This document shows, piece after piece, positions 29,656 to 36,810 of a stretch of DNA of 64,000 nt (position 1 is its first letter; each line of letters begins with the position of its first letter). The notes below the pieces were generated by a model. It had not been told where the DNA came from and did not search any database. It saw only the letters and a program-made list of their open reading frames with translations. The stretch comes from Micromonospora halophytica (GTDB taxonomy: Bacteria > Actinomycetota > Actinomycetes > Mycobacteriales > Micromonosporaceae). The position numbers and the translations under genes were made by a program. The DNA lies in the NCBI RefSeq assembly GCF_900090245.1, contig NZ_FMDN01000007.1:1-64000 (forward strand), read 5' to 3'.

Positions 29656-29722
29656 TGGGAACGCTCCCATGAGATTGCCGGGGCATGACAGGGGTGTCAA
29701 TAGACCGTTGGGAGCGTTCCCA
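29656..29722 (-). promoter_or_regulatory. ceb operon promoter flanked by two CebR boxes
   Basis: On the minus strand TTGACA (29695-29700) and CAATCT (29672-29677) are separated by exactly 17 bases. One CebR-like box lies upstream (TGGGAGCGTTCCCA at 29709-29722) and one just downstream of the -10 (TGGGAACGCTCCCA at 29656-29669). Each differs from the Streptomyces consensus by a single base. Promoter blocking by CebR, relieved by cellobiose, is expected. Confidence 0.9.
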
Positions 29723-29771
29723 GATCGTTACCGCCGATGGCGGTTCCCGCGCTCCGGGTGGTGCCGGCGGT

Positions 29772-30317
29772 TCAGCAGAAGCGGCGCAGCAGCGTGCTGG
29801 CGCGGCCCGGGTCGAAGACCTCCGGGTCGAAGCCGGGCCCGGCCCACTCCCACATCGCCTCGTGCTCGGGATGCGTCGGATCGGCGAGCGCGCTCAGCAG
29901 CACGGCGTAGCCGGCCGGGCCACCGACGTCCTCCGGCGGGCAGGCCCGCGCCCCGTCGAGGCAGACCGGGTAGCGCTCGACCTCCTCGGCGGTGAGTACG
30001 TCCTCGACCACGAGGTCGTGCTCCCACCAGTCGCCGAAGTCGTAGGTGTAGCGCAACCGGCCGCCCTTGCCGACCACCGCGTCGAGGCGGCTGTCCAGTT
30101 CGTCGCGCAGCGACAGCTCGCCGTCCGGGTCGGGTTCGCCGTACCGCGTGCCGTCGATCTCGAACGAGTGCAGGTGGCAGTCCCGCCACCCCATGGCGTG
30201 CTGCACCACCCGGTGCAGCCGGTCCAGGGTGTAACCACCGGGGACCAGCACCCGCCGCCAGACCGGCGGGCGCACCCCGGCGAGGGACATCTTCAGCTGG
30301 AAGATCTGACGTGGCAT
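29772..30317 (-). CDS. Plasmid pRiA4b ORF-3 family protein
   Basis: 181 aa. Begins QIFQLKMSLAGVRPPVWRRVLVPG, then LHRVVQHAMGWRDCHLHSFEI, YTYDFGDWWEHDLVVE and CPPEDVGGPAGYAVLL. These are the characteristic segments of the pRiA4b ORF-3-like family (PF07929), which is widespread and functionally unknown. ATG at 30317 with GGAGGAGG upstream. It is divergent from the small Cys-rich gene, with only 34 bases between the start codons. Confidence 0.92.
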   Translation of the reverse strand: MPRQIFQLKMSLAGVRPPVWRRVLVPGGYTLDRLHRVVQHAMGWRDCHLHSFEIDGTRYGEPDPDGELSLRDELDSRLDAVVGKGGRLRYTYDFGDWWEHDLVVEDVLTAEEVERYPVCLDGARACPPEDVGGPAGYAVLLSALADPTHPEHEAMWEWAGPGFDPEVFDPGRASTLLRRFC

Positions 30318-30351
30318 GCTGCCCCCTCCTCCCACCGCATAGGCTGCCGGC

Positions 30352-30471
30352 ATGATCTGCCGAGCCTGCCGGGACCGGCGGCACGACCGCTGCCCCGGCC
30401 GGAAGTGGTGCGACTGTCAGCACCGTACCCCCGGACCCACCCCTCCGGTCACCGGTCCGGCCGGCGAATGA
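30352..30471 (+). CDS. 39-aa Cys-rich small protein
   Basis: ATG at 30352 opens 39 codons ending TGA at 30469-30471. The N-terminal half holds five cysteines spaced C-x2-C-x7-C-x5-C-x-C (MICRACRDRR, then CPGRKWCDCQH), a plausible zinc knuckle; the rest is Pro/Gly-rich. Its stop overlaps the ATG of the reductase gene by 4 bases (ATGA), arguing for a translated, coupled gene rather than chance. It is too short for most gene finders. Function unknown. Confidence 0.6.
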   Translation: MICRACRDRRHDRCPGRKWCDCQHRTPGPTPPVTGPAGE

Positions 30472-31211
30472 GCGGCGAGATGTCGATCCGCCGGATCTGG
30501 CCGGCGCCCGCCTCCCCGCCGTTGGACGACGCGGAGCTGACCGCGCTCTACGGCCGCGCCGAGGGTCCTCACCTGCGGGTGAACTTCGTGGCCAGCCTAG
30601 ACGGCGCGGTGACCCTCCAGGGCTACTCCGCCGGGCTCTCCGGCGAGCCGGACAAGCGGGTCTTCGGCCTGCTCCGGATGCTCTGCGACGGGCTGGTGGT
30701 GGCCGCCGGCACGCTGCGGCACGAGGGCTACCGGGCGGTGCGGCTGAGCGAACCGCGCCGGGCCTGGCGGCGGGAGCACGGCCTGGCCGAGTACCCCACC
30801 CTGGTGGTGGTCTCCGGCTCCCTGGGGCTCGACCCGGCCCAGGCCGCGTTCGCCGGCGCGCCGGTCCGGCCGGTCGTGCTGACCCGGGTCGACGCGCAGG
30901 CGCCACCCGGGCTGGCCGAGGTGGCGGAGGTGGTGCGCTGCGGCGACGACCGGGTCGACCTCGCCGCCGGCCTGGCCGAGCTGCGTCGCCGCGGTCTCGA
31001 CCAGCTGCTCTGCGAGGGCGGTCCGCACCTGTTCGGCGCGCTCACCGCCGCCGACCTGGTGGACGAGGTCTGCCTCACCGTCGCCCCGCTGCTGGCGGGG
31101 GCCGGCCCGGGCCGGATCACCGCCGGCGAGCCGAGCCCCCCGCGTGACCTGCCGCTACGGCACGTGCTGGCAGCCGGCGACGGAAGCCTGATGCTGCGTT
31201 ACACCCGCTGA
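30468..31211 (+). CDS. RibD C-terminal/dihydrofolate reductase-like pyrimidine reductase family protein
   Basis: 247 aa with the RibD_C fold. LRVNFVASLDGAVTLQGYSAGL near residue 35 is the NADPH/substrate entry segment; LLRMLCDGLVVAAGTLRHEGY follows; RRRGLDQLLCEGGPHLFGAL near 170 is the cofactor-binding signature; DEVCLTVAPLLAG is typical. The deaminase half of RibD is absent and no other rib genes are near, so the reaction may not be riboflavin synthesis. ATG at 30468 overlaps the small Cys-rich gene; a second ATG at 30480 is possible. Confidence 0.87.
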   Translation: MSGEMSIRRIWPAPASPPLDDAELTALYGRAEGPHLRVNFVASLDGAVTLQGYSAGLSGEPDKRVFGLLRMLCDGLVVAAGTLRHEGYRAVRLSEPRRAWRREHGLAEYPTLVVVSGSLGLDPAQAAFAGAPVRPVVLTRVDAQAPPGLAEVAEVVRCGDDRVDLAAGLAELRRRGLDQLLCEGGPHLFGALTAADLVDEVCLTVAPLLAGAGPGRITAGEPSPPRDLPLRHVLAAGDGSLMLRYTR

Positions 31212-31355
31212 ACACCAGCACGGCGAAGGACCTGCGCGGACAGCCCGCGAAGCCCGGCGGCCCACGTCGAAACCCCATAGCCTGGAGTCACCGGTCCTGC
31301 CCGATCGACCGACCGGAACGGGGCAGCCACGGAACGTGGGCGCGGTGAGGAGCAG

Positions 31356-31874
31356 ATGAGCGCGGAGGGTGGGGCCGATCCACCGGCCGCCGGGCGCGGA
31401 CCCGGTGCCGGGGCGCCGCAGGATCGCGGCGGGCGGCGGAGAACGGGCCGGCCCGACAGGGCGGCCGGGACCGTCGTGGAGAACCGCCGTCCGGCGCTGC
31501 TGGCCGGCGCGCTGGTGGGCGCCGCCGGCCTGCTGGACTTCCTCGCCGGCTTCGCGACGACACGCGCCGAGCCGTACGTGGTCATGACCAACCGGGAGAT
31601 GGTCCACCTGCACACCGCCGCCTGGGGCAGGCTGCACCTGCTCATCGGCCTCGCGGCCCTGGTCGCCGGGCTGGTGATCGCCCTGGGGCCGCGCTGGGCC
31701 ACGGTGCTCGGCCTCGGCGCGGTCGCCGCCGGTTCGGTGGCCGACCTGTTGTTCCTGCCCTACGATCCGCTGCGCGAGCTGCTCGCGGTGGGCTTCGAGA
31801 TCGCCGCCGTGGTGGTCCTGGTCCGAAACCGGCGTCTCCCGGGTGGCCGGCCCGGGCGGCGGACCCGCGCCTGA
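31356..31874 (+). CDS. DUF7144-like four-helix membrane protein
   Basis: 172 aa. A disordered Gly/Arg-rich N-terminus (about 1-45) precedes four membrane segments: ALLAGALVGAAGLLDFLAGF, LHLLIGLAALVAGLVIAL, ATVLGLGAVAAGSVADLLFL and LLAVGFEIAAVVVLV. The pattern and the HTAAWGRLHLLIG stretch resemble DUF7144 proteins. ATG at 31356 with GAGGAGC upstream. Function unknown. It converges on the hydrolase gene through a shared hairpin. Confidence 0.7.
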   Translation: MSAEGGADPPAAGRGPGAGAPQDRGGRRRTGRPDRAAGTVVENRRPALLAGALVGAAGLLDFLAGFATTRAEPYVVMTNREMVHLHTAAWGRLHLLIGLAALVAGLVIALGPRWATVLGLGAVAAGSVADLLFLPYDPLRELLAVGFEIAAVVVLVRNRRLPGGRPGRRTRA

Positions 31875-31908
31875 ACCGCCGTCGCGACCACGGGTGCGAG
31901 ACGGCGGT
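31875..31908. terminator. Hairpin between convergent genes
   Basis: ACCGCCGTC (31875-31883) pairs perfectly with GACGGCGGT (31900-31908). It follows the plus-strand membrane-protein stop directly and lies 38 bases past the end of the minus-strand hydrolase, so it may serve both. Confidence 0.5.
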
Positions 31909-31945
31909 CGACCCCGCCGAGCTGAGCGCCGGGCCTGGCGGCCGG

Positions 31946-33577
31946 TCAGCCGGACTCGCAGATCCGGCCGGTGAGCGCCGGGTCGGCCTGGTCGGAACCG
32001 CGCCACACCGGATTGACGGACAACAGCAGCGGCGGCGCCTGCCAGCCGGCGGCGAGGCGCTGGAACGGAGCGTACTCACTGCGCCGCAGGCTCACCGCCT
32101 CCCCGGAGAGGGTGTCCACCAGCCGGTCCTGAGCCACCGCCCGACCGATGACGCCGCCGTGGAAGGCCGGTATCTGGAAGACCGGCACCCGGGTGTACTC
32201 GCCCGGGGGCGCCTCGGCGGCGGTGACCGTCGGCAGGAAGGCCACGATGCGCACTCCGGGGACCTCGCAGAGCGAACGGTTGCGGTAGAAGGGCGCGTTG
32301 TCGAGGATCGACCGGACGAACGGCTCATCCGGATCGTCCTTGGTCTGCTTGGTCGCACTGGCCAGGGCGAAGATGCCGCGCAGCCCCCAGCCGGTGACCA
32401 CGCCCCAGCCGGTCGACTCGCCGGGCGGCGGGTAGTAGGCGCGGCCCGGCTGGACGAGCGGGCTGAACAGCAGCGCGGTGTCCACCGCCGGGTGCCGCCG
32501 GATCTCCAGGAAGGTCCGCACCACCATGGCTCCTTCGCTCTGTCCCACCAGGGCCACCCGCCGGCCGGTCCGCCGGTGCAGCGCGTCGACGTGCGCGGCG
32601 AGCACCTCGGCGCTGGTCTGCAACGACTGCTGGGTGTCCGTCGGCGCGTACGGCAGGGGACGCTCCTGGTCGTCCAGACCGCGGTAGGAGAAGCGCTCGA
32701 CGTTGCGGTCGGCCGCCGGTTCGCCGGCGTAGGACGAGCCGTAGCCGGCGAGCACGATCACCGCGTGGTCGACGGTGCCGGGCAGGGTCTCGCTGAGCAC
32801 CGGCGGGCGCCACGGGCGGCGGACGCCCGCGGAGATGCCGATGACGTTCTGTGCGACGAAGGCCGCGACGAAGACACCGACCACGGCCACCGGCGCCACC
32901 GGCACCCGCGCCCAGCGGACGCGTGCCGGCCGGACGGCAGCGCGCACGGTCCGCTGCCAGAGCAACCCGTTGGCCGCTCCGGCCACCGCGGCCGCCGGCA
33001 CGACCAGCCAGCCGATGCCGCTGGAGGTGACGGCGCCGGCGACGGTGAGGACGGCGAAGTTGAGCAGCGTCCAGCCGGTCAGCTCGATCGTGGGCAGCCC
33101 CCGCCACCACTGCCGCACCACACCGGCCCGCTGCAGGAACGGGGAGAGCAGCAACAGCGGGAGCAGCGAGGCGAGCAGGTACCAGGACAACGACACGCCC
33201 GCGGCGGCCACGGCGAGCATCGCCCAGGGTGAGATGATCATGACGACCAGTGCCGAGATCCGCACGTTGCGCCAGATCAGCCACCGCAGCGAGGGAGCTG
33301 TGCCGTCGGGCCAGGCCAGCATGATCAGCACGGCGGTGAGCACACCCCGAGCCACCACCACGGCCACCAGGCCGACGGCGAATCCCAGCCACGAGTCGTG
33401 GTAGACCAGCAGCCAGCGCAGATCGTGGTACGTGTCGTACGGCCAGACGGCGGTGACCTGGGGGGTCAGTCCGAGCGCGGCCCGGAAGCTCAGGGCGGCG
33501 AGGATCAACGCCTCCACCGCCGGCAGTCCGGCGGCGATGGCCAGCAGCGCCACGGACCGGGTACGGGCGTTCTGCAA
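31946..33577 (-). CDS. Membrane-embedded alpha/beta-hydrolase
   Basis: 543 aa. The first half holds about seven hydrophobic segments (e.g. LLAIAAGLPAVEALILAALS, LLLLSPFLQ, TLLNFAVLTVAGAV). The second half, from about residue 260, is an alpha/beta-hydrolase-like domain with DHAVIVLAGYGSSYAG, then GRRVALVGQSEGAMVVRTF, where GQSEG is the nucleophile elbow. A late His in FHGGVIGRA could complete a triad. TTG at 33577 is favoured because GAGGAGG lies 9-10 bases upstream; the GTG at 33625 is the alternative. Substrate unknown; the active domain probably faces outside. Confidence 0.72.
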   Translation of the reverse strand: MQNARTRSVALLAIAAGLPAVEALILAALSFRAALGLTPQVTAVWPYDTYHDLRWLLVYHDSWLGFAVGLVAVVVARGVLTAVLIMLAWPDGTAPSLRWLIWRNVRISALVVMIISPWAMLAVAAAGVSLSWYLLASLLPLLLLSPFLQRAGVVRQWWRGLPTIELTGWTLLNFAVLTVAGAVTSSGIGWLVVPAAAVAGAANGLLWQRTVRAAVRPARVRWARVPVAPVAVVGVFVAAFVAQNVIGISAGVRRPWRPPVLSETLPGTVDHAVIVLAGYGSSYAGEPAADRNVERFSYRGLDDQERPLPYAPTDTQQSLQTSAEVLAAHVDALHRRTGRRVALVGQSEGAMVVRTFLEIRRHPAVDTALLFSPLVQPGRAYYPPPGESTGWGVVTGWGLRGIFALASATKQTKDDPDEPFVRSILDNAPFYRNRSLCEVPGVRIVAFLPTVTAAEAPPGEYTRVPVFQIPAFHGGVIGRAVAQDRLVDTLSGEAVSLRRSEYAPFQRLAAGWQAPPLLLSVNPVWRGSDQADPALTGRICESG

Positions 33578-33900
33578 CCCACTGCACCTCCTCACCGGCA
33601 CCCGGGGCTTCGCAAGCAGGATCACCCCTGGCCACGGTCACCGCAGCAGGTTCAGCGGAATCGGCCGCACGGAGCAGGCGCCGGCGACGCGGAGGGCGGC
33701 CACGGGCGGGCCACTGGCGAAGGCCCCGAGCCGGGCGTCGACTTTCCCACCACTCTGCGTACACGATCTACTCCGGACCGGCCGGGCCGGGCGGGGACGC
33801 GGGTGGCGTCCGCCGCGTCGCGTGGCGGTGTGTCGTACCCCTCGGGCAGGATGCAGGGCGTGCGCCCTGACCGAGACGAGCAGCTGACCGGAGCCCTCCG
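33578..33900. other. Divergent intergenic region before the HerA operon
   Basis: About 320 bases between the minus-strand hydrolase and the plus-strand HerA-like gene. It must hold the promoters of both, but I cannot place convincing -35/-10 pairs. GGAG at 33890-33893 precedes the HerA ATG by 7 bases. No open frame here has coding character. Confidence 0.5.
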
Positions 33901-35649
33901 ATGACCGACGACCTGCTCGACGGCCCGGGCGAGGCGGTCGGCCGCGTGCTCGGCACCGCAGACGCCACCCCGCTGACCTTCTGGACGGCCGTCTCCCCCG
34001 GCAGCTACCTCCAGCTCGACGACGTGGTGGTCACCCGCCGCGAGCTGCCCGACCGGGAGCCGGTGACCATCGCCGGAGTGGTCACCCAGGTCCGGGCGCG
34101 GCACGAGGGCGCCCAGTTCGACTCGGACGTCTTCGCCATCGCCGACGGCACCCTCCCCGCCCAGGTGCAGGAGGCGGCCGAGGTCACCACCACCCGGGTC
34201 GACCCCGAGCTCTACGTGCCACCCACGCCGGGCGCGGCGGTGTTCCGGGCCGAGGGCGACGCCCGGGCCCGGGCGCTGCACTTCGACCGGATGGAACGGC
34301 GGATCCCGATGGGCATGGGGCGCGACGGCGTCCCGGTCTACCTCAACGCCGACTTCCTCGACGGCACCCGGGGCGCGCACGTCTCCATCTCCGGCATCTC
34401 CGGCGTGGCCACCAAGACCAGCTTCGCCACCTTCCTGCTCTACTCGGTCTTCCGCTCCGGGGTGCTCGGCGGCGACGCGGTCAACGCCAAGGCGTTGATC
34501 TTCAACGTCAAGGGCGAGGACCTGCTCTTCCTCGATCACCCCAACGCCCGGCTCGACGACCCCACCCGGGCGGCGTACGCGAAGCTCGGGCTGGACGCCG
34601 GCGCCTTCCCCGACGTGCGGGTGTACGCCCCGCCCCGGGTCGGCGACTCCTCCGGCACCCCCGACGTGAGCAGCCGGCTCACCGGCGTGGACAGCTTCTA
34701 CTGGACGCTGAGCGAATTCTGCGCGGACCGGCTCCTGCCGTACGTCTTCGCCGACGCCGACGACGAACGCCAGCAGTACACGATGGTGGTCCACTCGGTC
34801 GCCGCCCACCTGGCGCGGTACGCCCAGCCCGCCGACGGCGGGGTGAGCATCGACGGGGTCCGGCTGGGGTCGTACGCCGACCTGGTCGACCACGTCGTCG
34901 AGCAGCTCAACGACGACGAGACCCGGGGCGACTGGGCGGGCGGCGCGGTCGGCCTGGGCACCGTCAACGCCTTCGCCCGCCGGCTGATCGGCAGCAAGAA
35001 GGACCTGGGCCGGCTGATCCGGGGCGACCTGGCCACCCGCCGCCCGCACAGCATCAACACCGCGGAGAGCGCCCAGGTCACCGTGGTCGACCTGCACAAC
35101 CTGCCCGACCGCGCGCAGCGCTTCGTGGTCGGTGTGACGCTCAAGAGCGAGTTCGAGCGCAAGGAGAAGGCCGGCACCGCCAAGCCGCTGCTCTTCGTCG
35201 TCCTCGACGAGCTCAACAAGTACGCCCCGCGCGAGGGCTCCTCCCCGATCAAGGAGGTGCTGCTCGACATCGCCGAGCGGGGCCGGTCCCTCGGCGTGAT
35301 CCTGGTCGGCGCGCAGCAGACGGCGAGCGAGGTGGAACGGCGGATCGTGACCAACTCGGCGATCCGGGTGGTCGGCCGGCTCGACCCGGCCGAGGCGTCC
35401 CGCCCGGAGTACGGCTTCCTCCCGCCGGCCCAGCGCCAGCGGGCGCTGCTGGCCAAGCCGGGCACCATGTTCGTCAACCAGCCGGACATCCCGGTCCCGC
35501 TCTGCCTGGAGTTCCCCTTCCCGGCGTGGGCGACCCGGGTCTCCGAGGCGGGCCGGCCGCCGTCGCAGACGCTGCGCTCGATCACCCAGTCGGCCGACCC
35601 GTTCGCCGTGGTCGGCTCGGGCTCGTCCGACGACGACATCCCGTTCTAG
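33901..35649 (+). CDS. herA: HerA-like DNA-translocating ATPase
   Basis: 582 aa of the HerA/FtsK-type P-loop superfamily. N-terminal beta-rich region (about 25-120) resembles the HAS barrel. Walker A region SISGISGVATKTSFAT at about 162-177 is unusual, with Thr in place of the last Gly of GxxxxGK[ST]. Walker B is LLFVVLDELNKY at about 430-441; RGRSLGVILVGAQQTASEV follows as the sensor segment; VGRLDPAEAS near 490 may supply the arginine finger. ATG at 33901. Followed after 12 bases by sbcD, sbcC and a NurA-like gene. In archaea HerA hexamers drive NurA nuclease in end resection with Mre11-Rad50. The name is by family, not proven function. Confidence 0.82.
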   Translation: MTDDLLDGPGEAVGRVLGTADATPLTFWTAVSPGSYLQLDDVVVTRRELPDREPVTIAGVVTQVRARHEGAQFDSDVFAIADGTLPAQVQEAAEVTTTRVDPELYVPPTPGAAVFRAEGDARARALHFDRMERRIPMGMGRDGVPVYLNADFLDGTRGAHVSISGISGVATKTSFATFLLYSVFRSGVLGGDAVNAKALIFNVKGEDLLFLDHPNARLDDPTRAAYAKLGLDAGAFPDVRVYAPPRVGDSSGTPDVSSRLTGVDSFYWTLSEFCADRLLPYVFADADDERQQYTMVVHSVAAHLARYAQPADGGVSIDGVRLGSYADLVDHVVEQLNDDETRGDWAGGAVGLGTVNAFARRLIGSKKDLGRLIRGDLATRRPHSINTAESAQVTVVDLHNLPDRAQRFVVGVTLKSEFERKEKAGTAKPLLFVVLDELNKYAPREGSSPIKEVLLDIAERGRSLGVILVGAQQTASEVERRIVTNSAIRVVGRLDPAEASRPEYGFLPPAQRQRALLAKPGTMFVNQPDIPVPLCLEFPFPAWATRVSEAGRPPSQTLRSITQSADPFAVVGSGSSDDDIPF

Positions 35650-35661
35650 GGGCTGGTCAAC

Positions 35662-36810
35662 ATGAAGATCCTGCACACCTCGGACTGGCACGTCGGCAAG
35701 GTGCTCAAGGGCCAGTCCCGGGTCGACGAGCACAAGCAGGTGCTCGCCAACGTCATCGAGATCGCCGTCGCCGAACGTCCCGACCTGGTGATCGTCGCCG
35801 GCGACCTGTACGACACCGCCGCCCCGACGCCGGAGGCGACCCGGCTGGTCACCCGGGCGCTGACCGCGTTGCGGCGCACCGGGGCGGACGTGGTGGCGAT
35901 CGGCGGCAACCACGACAACGGCCAGGCCCTCGACGCGCTGCGCCCCTGGGCCGAGGCCGCCGGCATCACCCTGCGCGGCAGCGTCCTGGCCAGTCCGGCC
36001 GAGCACGTCGTCGACGGGGTGACCCGCGACGGCGAACGCTGGCAGCTCGCCGCGCTGCCGTTCCTGTCCCAGCGGTACGCCGTGCGCGCGGTGGAGATGT
36101 ACGAGCTGACCGCCGCCGAGGCGACCCAGACGTACGCCGACCACCTGGGCCGGGTGCTGACCCGGCTCACCGAGGGCTTCACCGAGCCGGACCGGGTGCA
36201 CCTGGTCACCGCCCACCTGACCGTGGTCGGGGCGAGCACCGGCGGCGGCGAGCGGGACGCGCACACCGTGCTCGGCTACGCCGTCCCGGCGACGGTCTTC
36301 CCCGGCACCGCCCACTACGTGGCGCTGGGCCACCTGCACCGCTCGCAGCGGGTGAACGGGCCCTGCCCGGTGCGCTACAGCGGCAGCCCGATCGCGGTGG
36401 ACTTCGGCGAGCAGGAGAACGTCCCCTCGGTGACGATGGTCGAGGTCACCGCCCGCACCGCCGCCCAGGTGCGGGAGGTGCCGGTGCCGGCGGCGGTGCC
36501 GTTGCGTACCGTCCGGGGCACCCTCGCCCAGCTCGCCGAGGCGACCCCGCCGGAGGGCTGGCTGCGGGTCTACGTCCGGGAGCAGCCCCGGGCCGGGCTG
36601 CGCGAGGAGGTGCAGGAGCTGCTCCCCCGCGCGCTGGAGATCCGGATCGACCCGGAGCTGGTGCCCGCGCCGGGCAGCGGGGCCCGGATGGCGCAGCGGG
36701 CCGGCCGTTCCCCACGCGAGCTCTTCGCCGACTACCTGGACAGCCGGGGCCACGACGACGACGGGGTGCGGGAACTCTTCGACGAGATCTTCGAGGAGGT
36801 GGATCGCTGA
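35662..36810 (+). CDS. sbcD: SbcD/Mre11 nuclease subunit
   Basis: 382-aa metallophosphoesterase nuclease, partner of SbcC; Mn-dependent 3'-5' exonuclease and endonuclease on DNA ends and hairpins. All phosphoesterase motifs are visible: HTSDWHVG at 5-12, VIVAGDLYD near 48, IGGNHDNG near 79, VHLVTAHL near 180 and ALGHLHRSQ near 214. The C-terminal part (from about 290) is the SbcC-binding region. ATG at 35662. Its TGA overlaps the sbcC ATG by one base. Confidence 0.96.
   Translation: MKILHTSDWHVGKVLKGQSRVDEHKQVLANVIEIAVAERPDLVIVAGDLYDTAAPTPEATRLVTRALTALRRTGADVVAIGGNHDNGQALDALRPWAEAAGITLRGSVLASPAEHVVDGVTRDGERWQLAALPFLSQRYAVRAVEMYELTAAEATQTYADHLGRVLTRLTEGFTEPDRVHLVTAHLTVVGASTGGGERDAHTVLGYAVPATVFPGTAHYVALGHLHRSQRVNGPCPVRYSGSPIAVDFGEQENVPSVTMVEVTARTAAQVREVPVPAAVPLRTVRGTLAQLAEATPPEGWLRVYVREQPRAGLREEVQELLPRALEIRIDPELVPAPGSGARMAQRAGRSPRELFADYLDSRGHDDDGVRELFDEIFEEVDR

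Noticed and set aside
30468..31211. Riboflavin biosynthesis gene ribD
   Set aside because: Only the reductase half is present and no other rib genes are near, so I kept a family-level name.
33652..36753. Very long minus-strand open frame (about 1000 codons) opposite the HerA-like and sbcD genes
   Set aside because: It is the antisense shadow of GC-rich coding DNA: its translation is His/Arg/Gly/Val-rich without domains, while the plus strand has clear Walker and phosphoesterase motifs.
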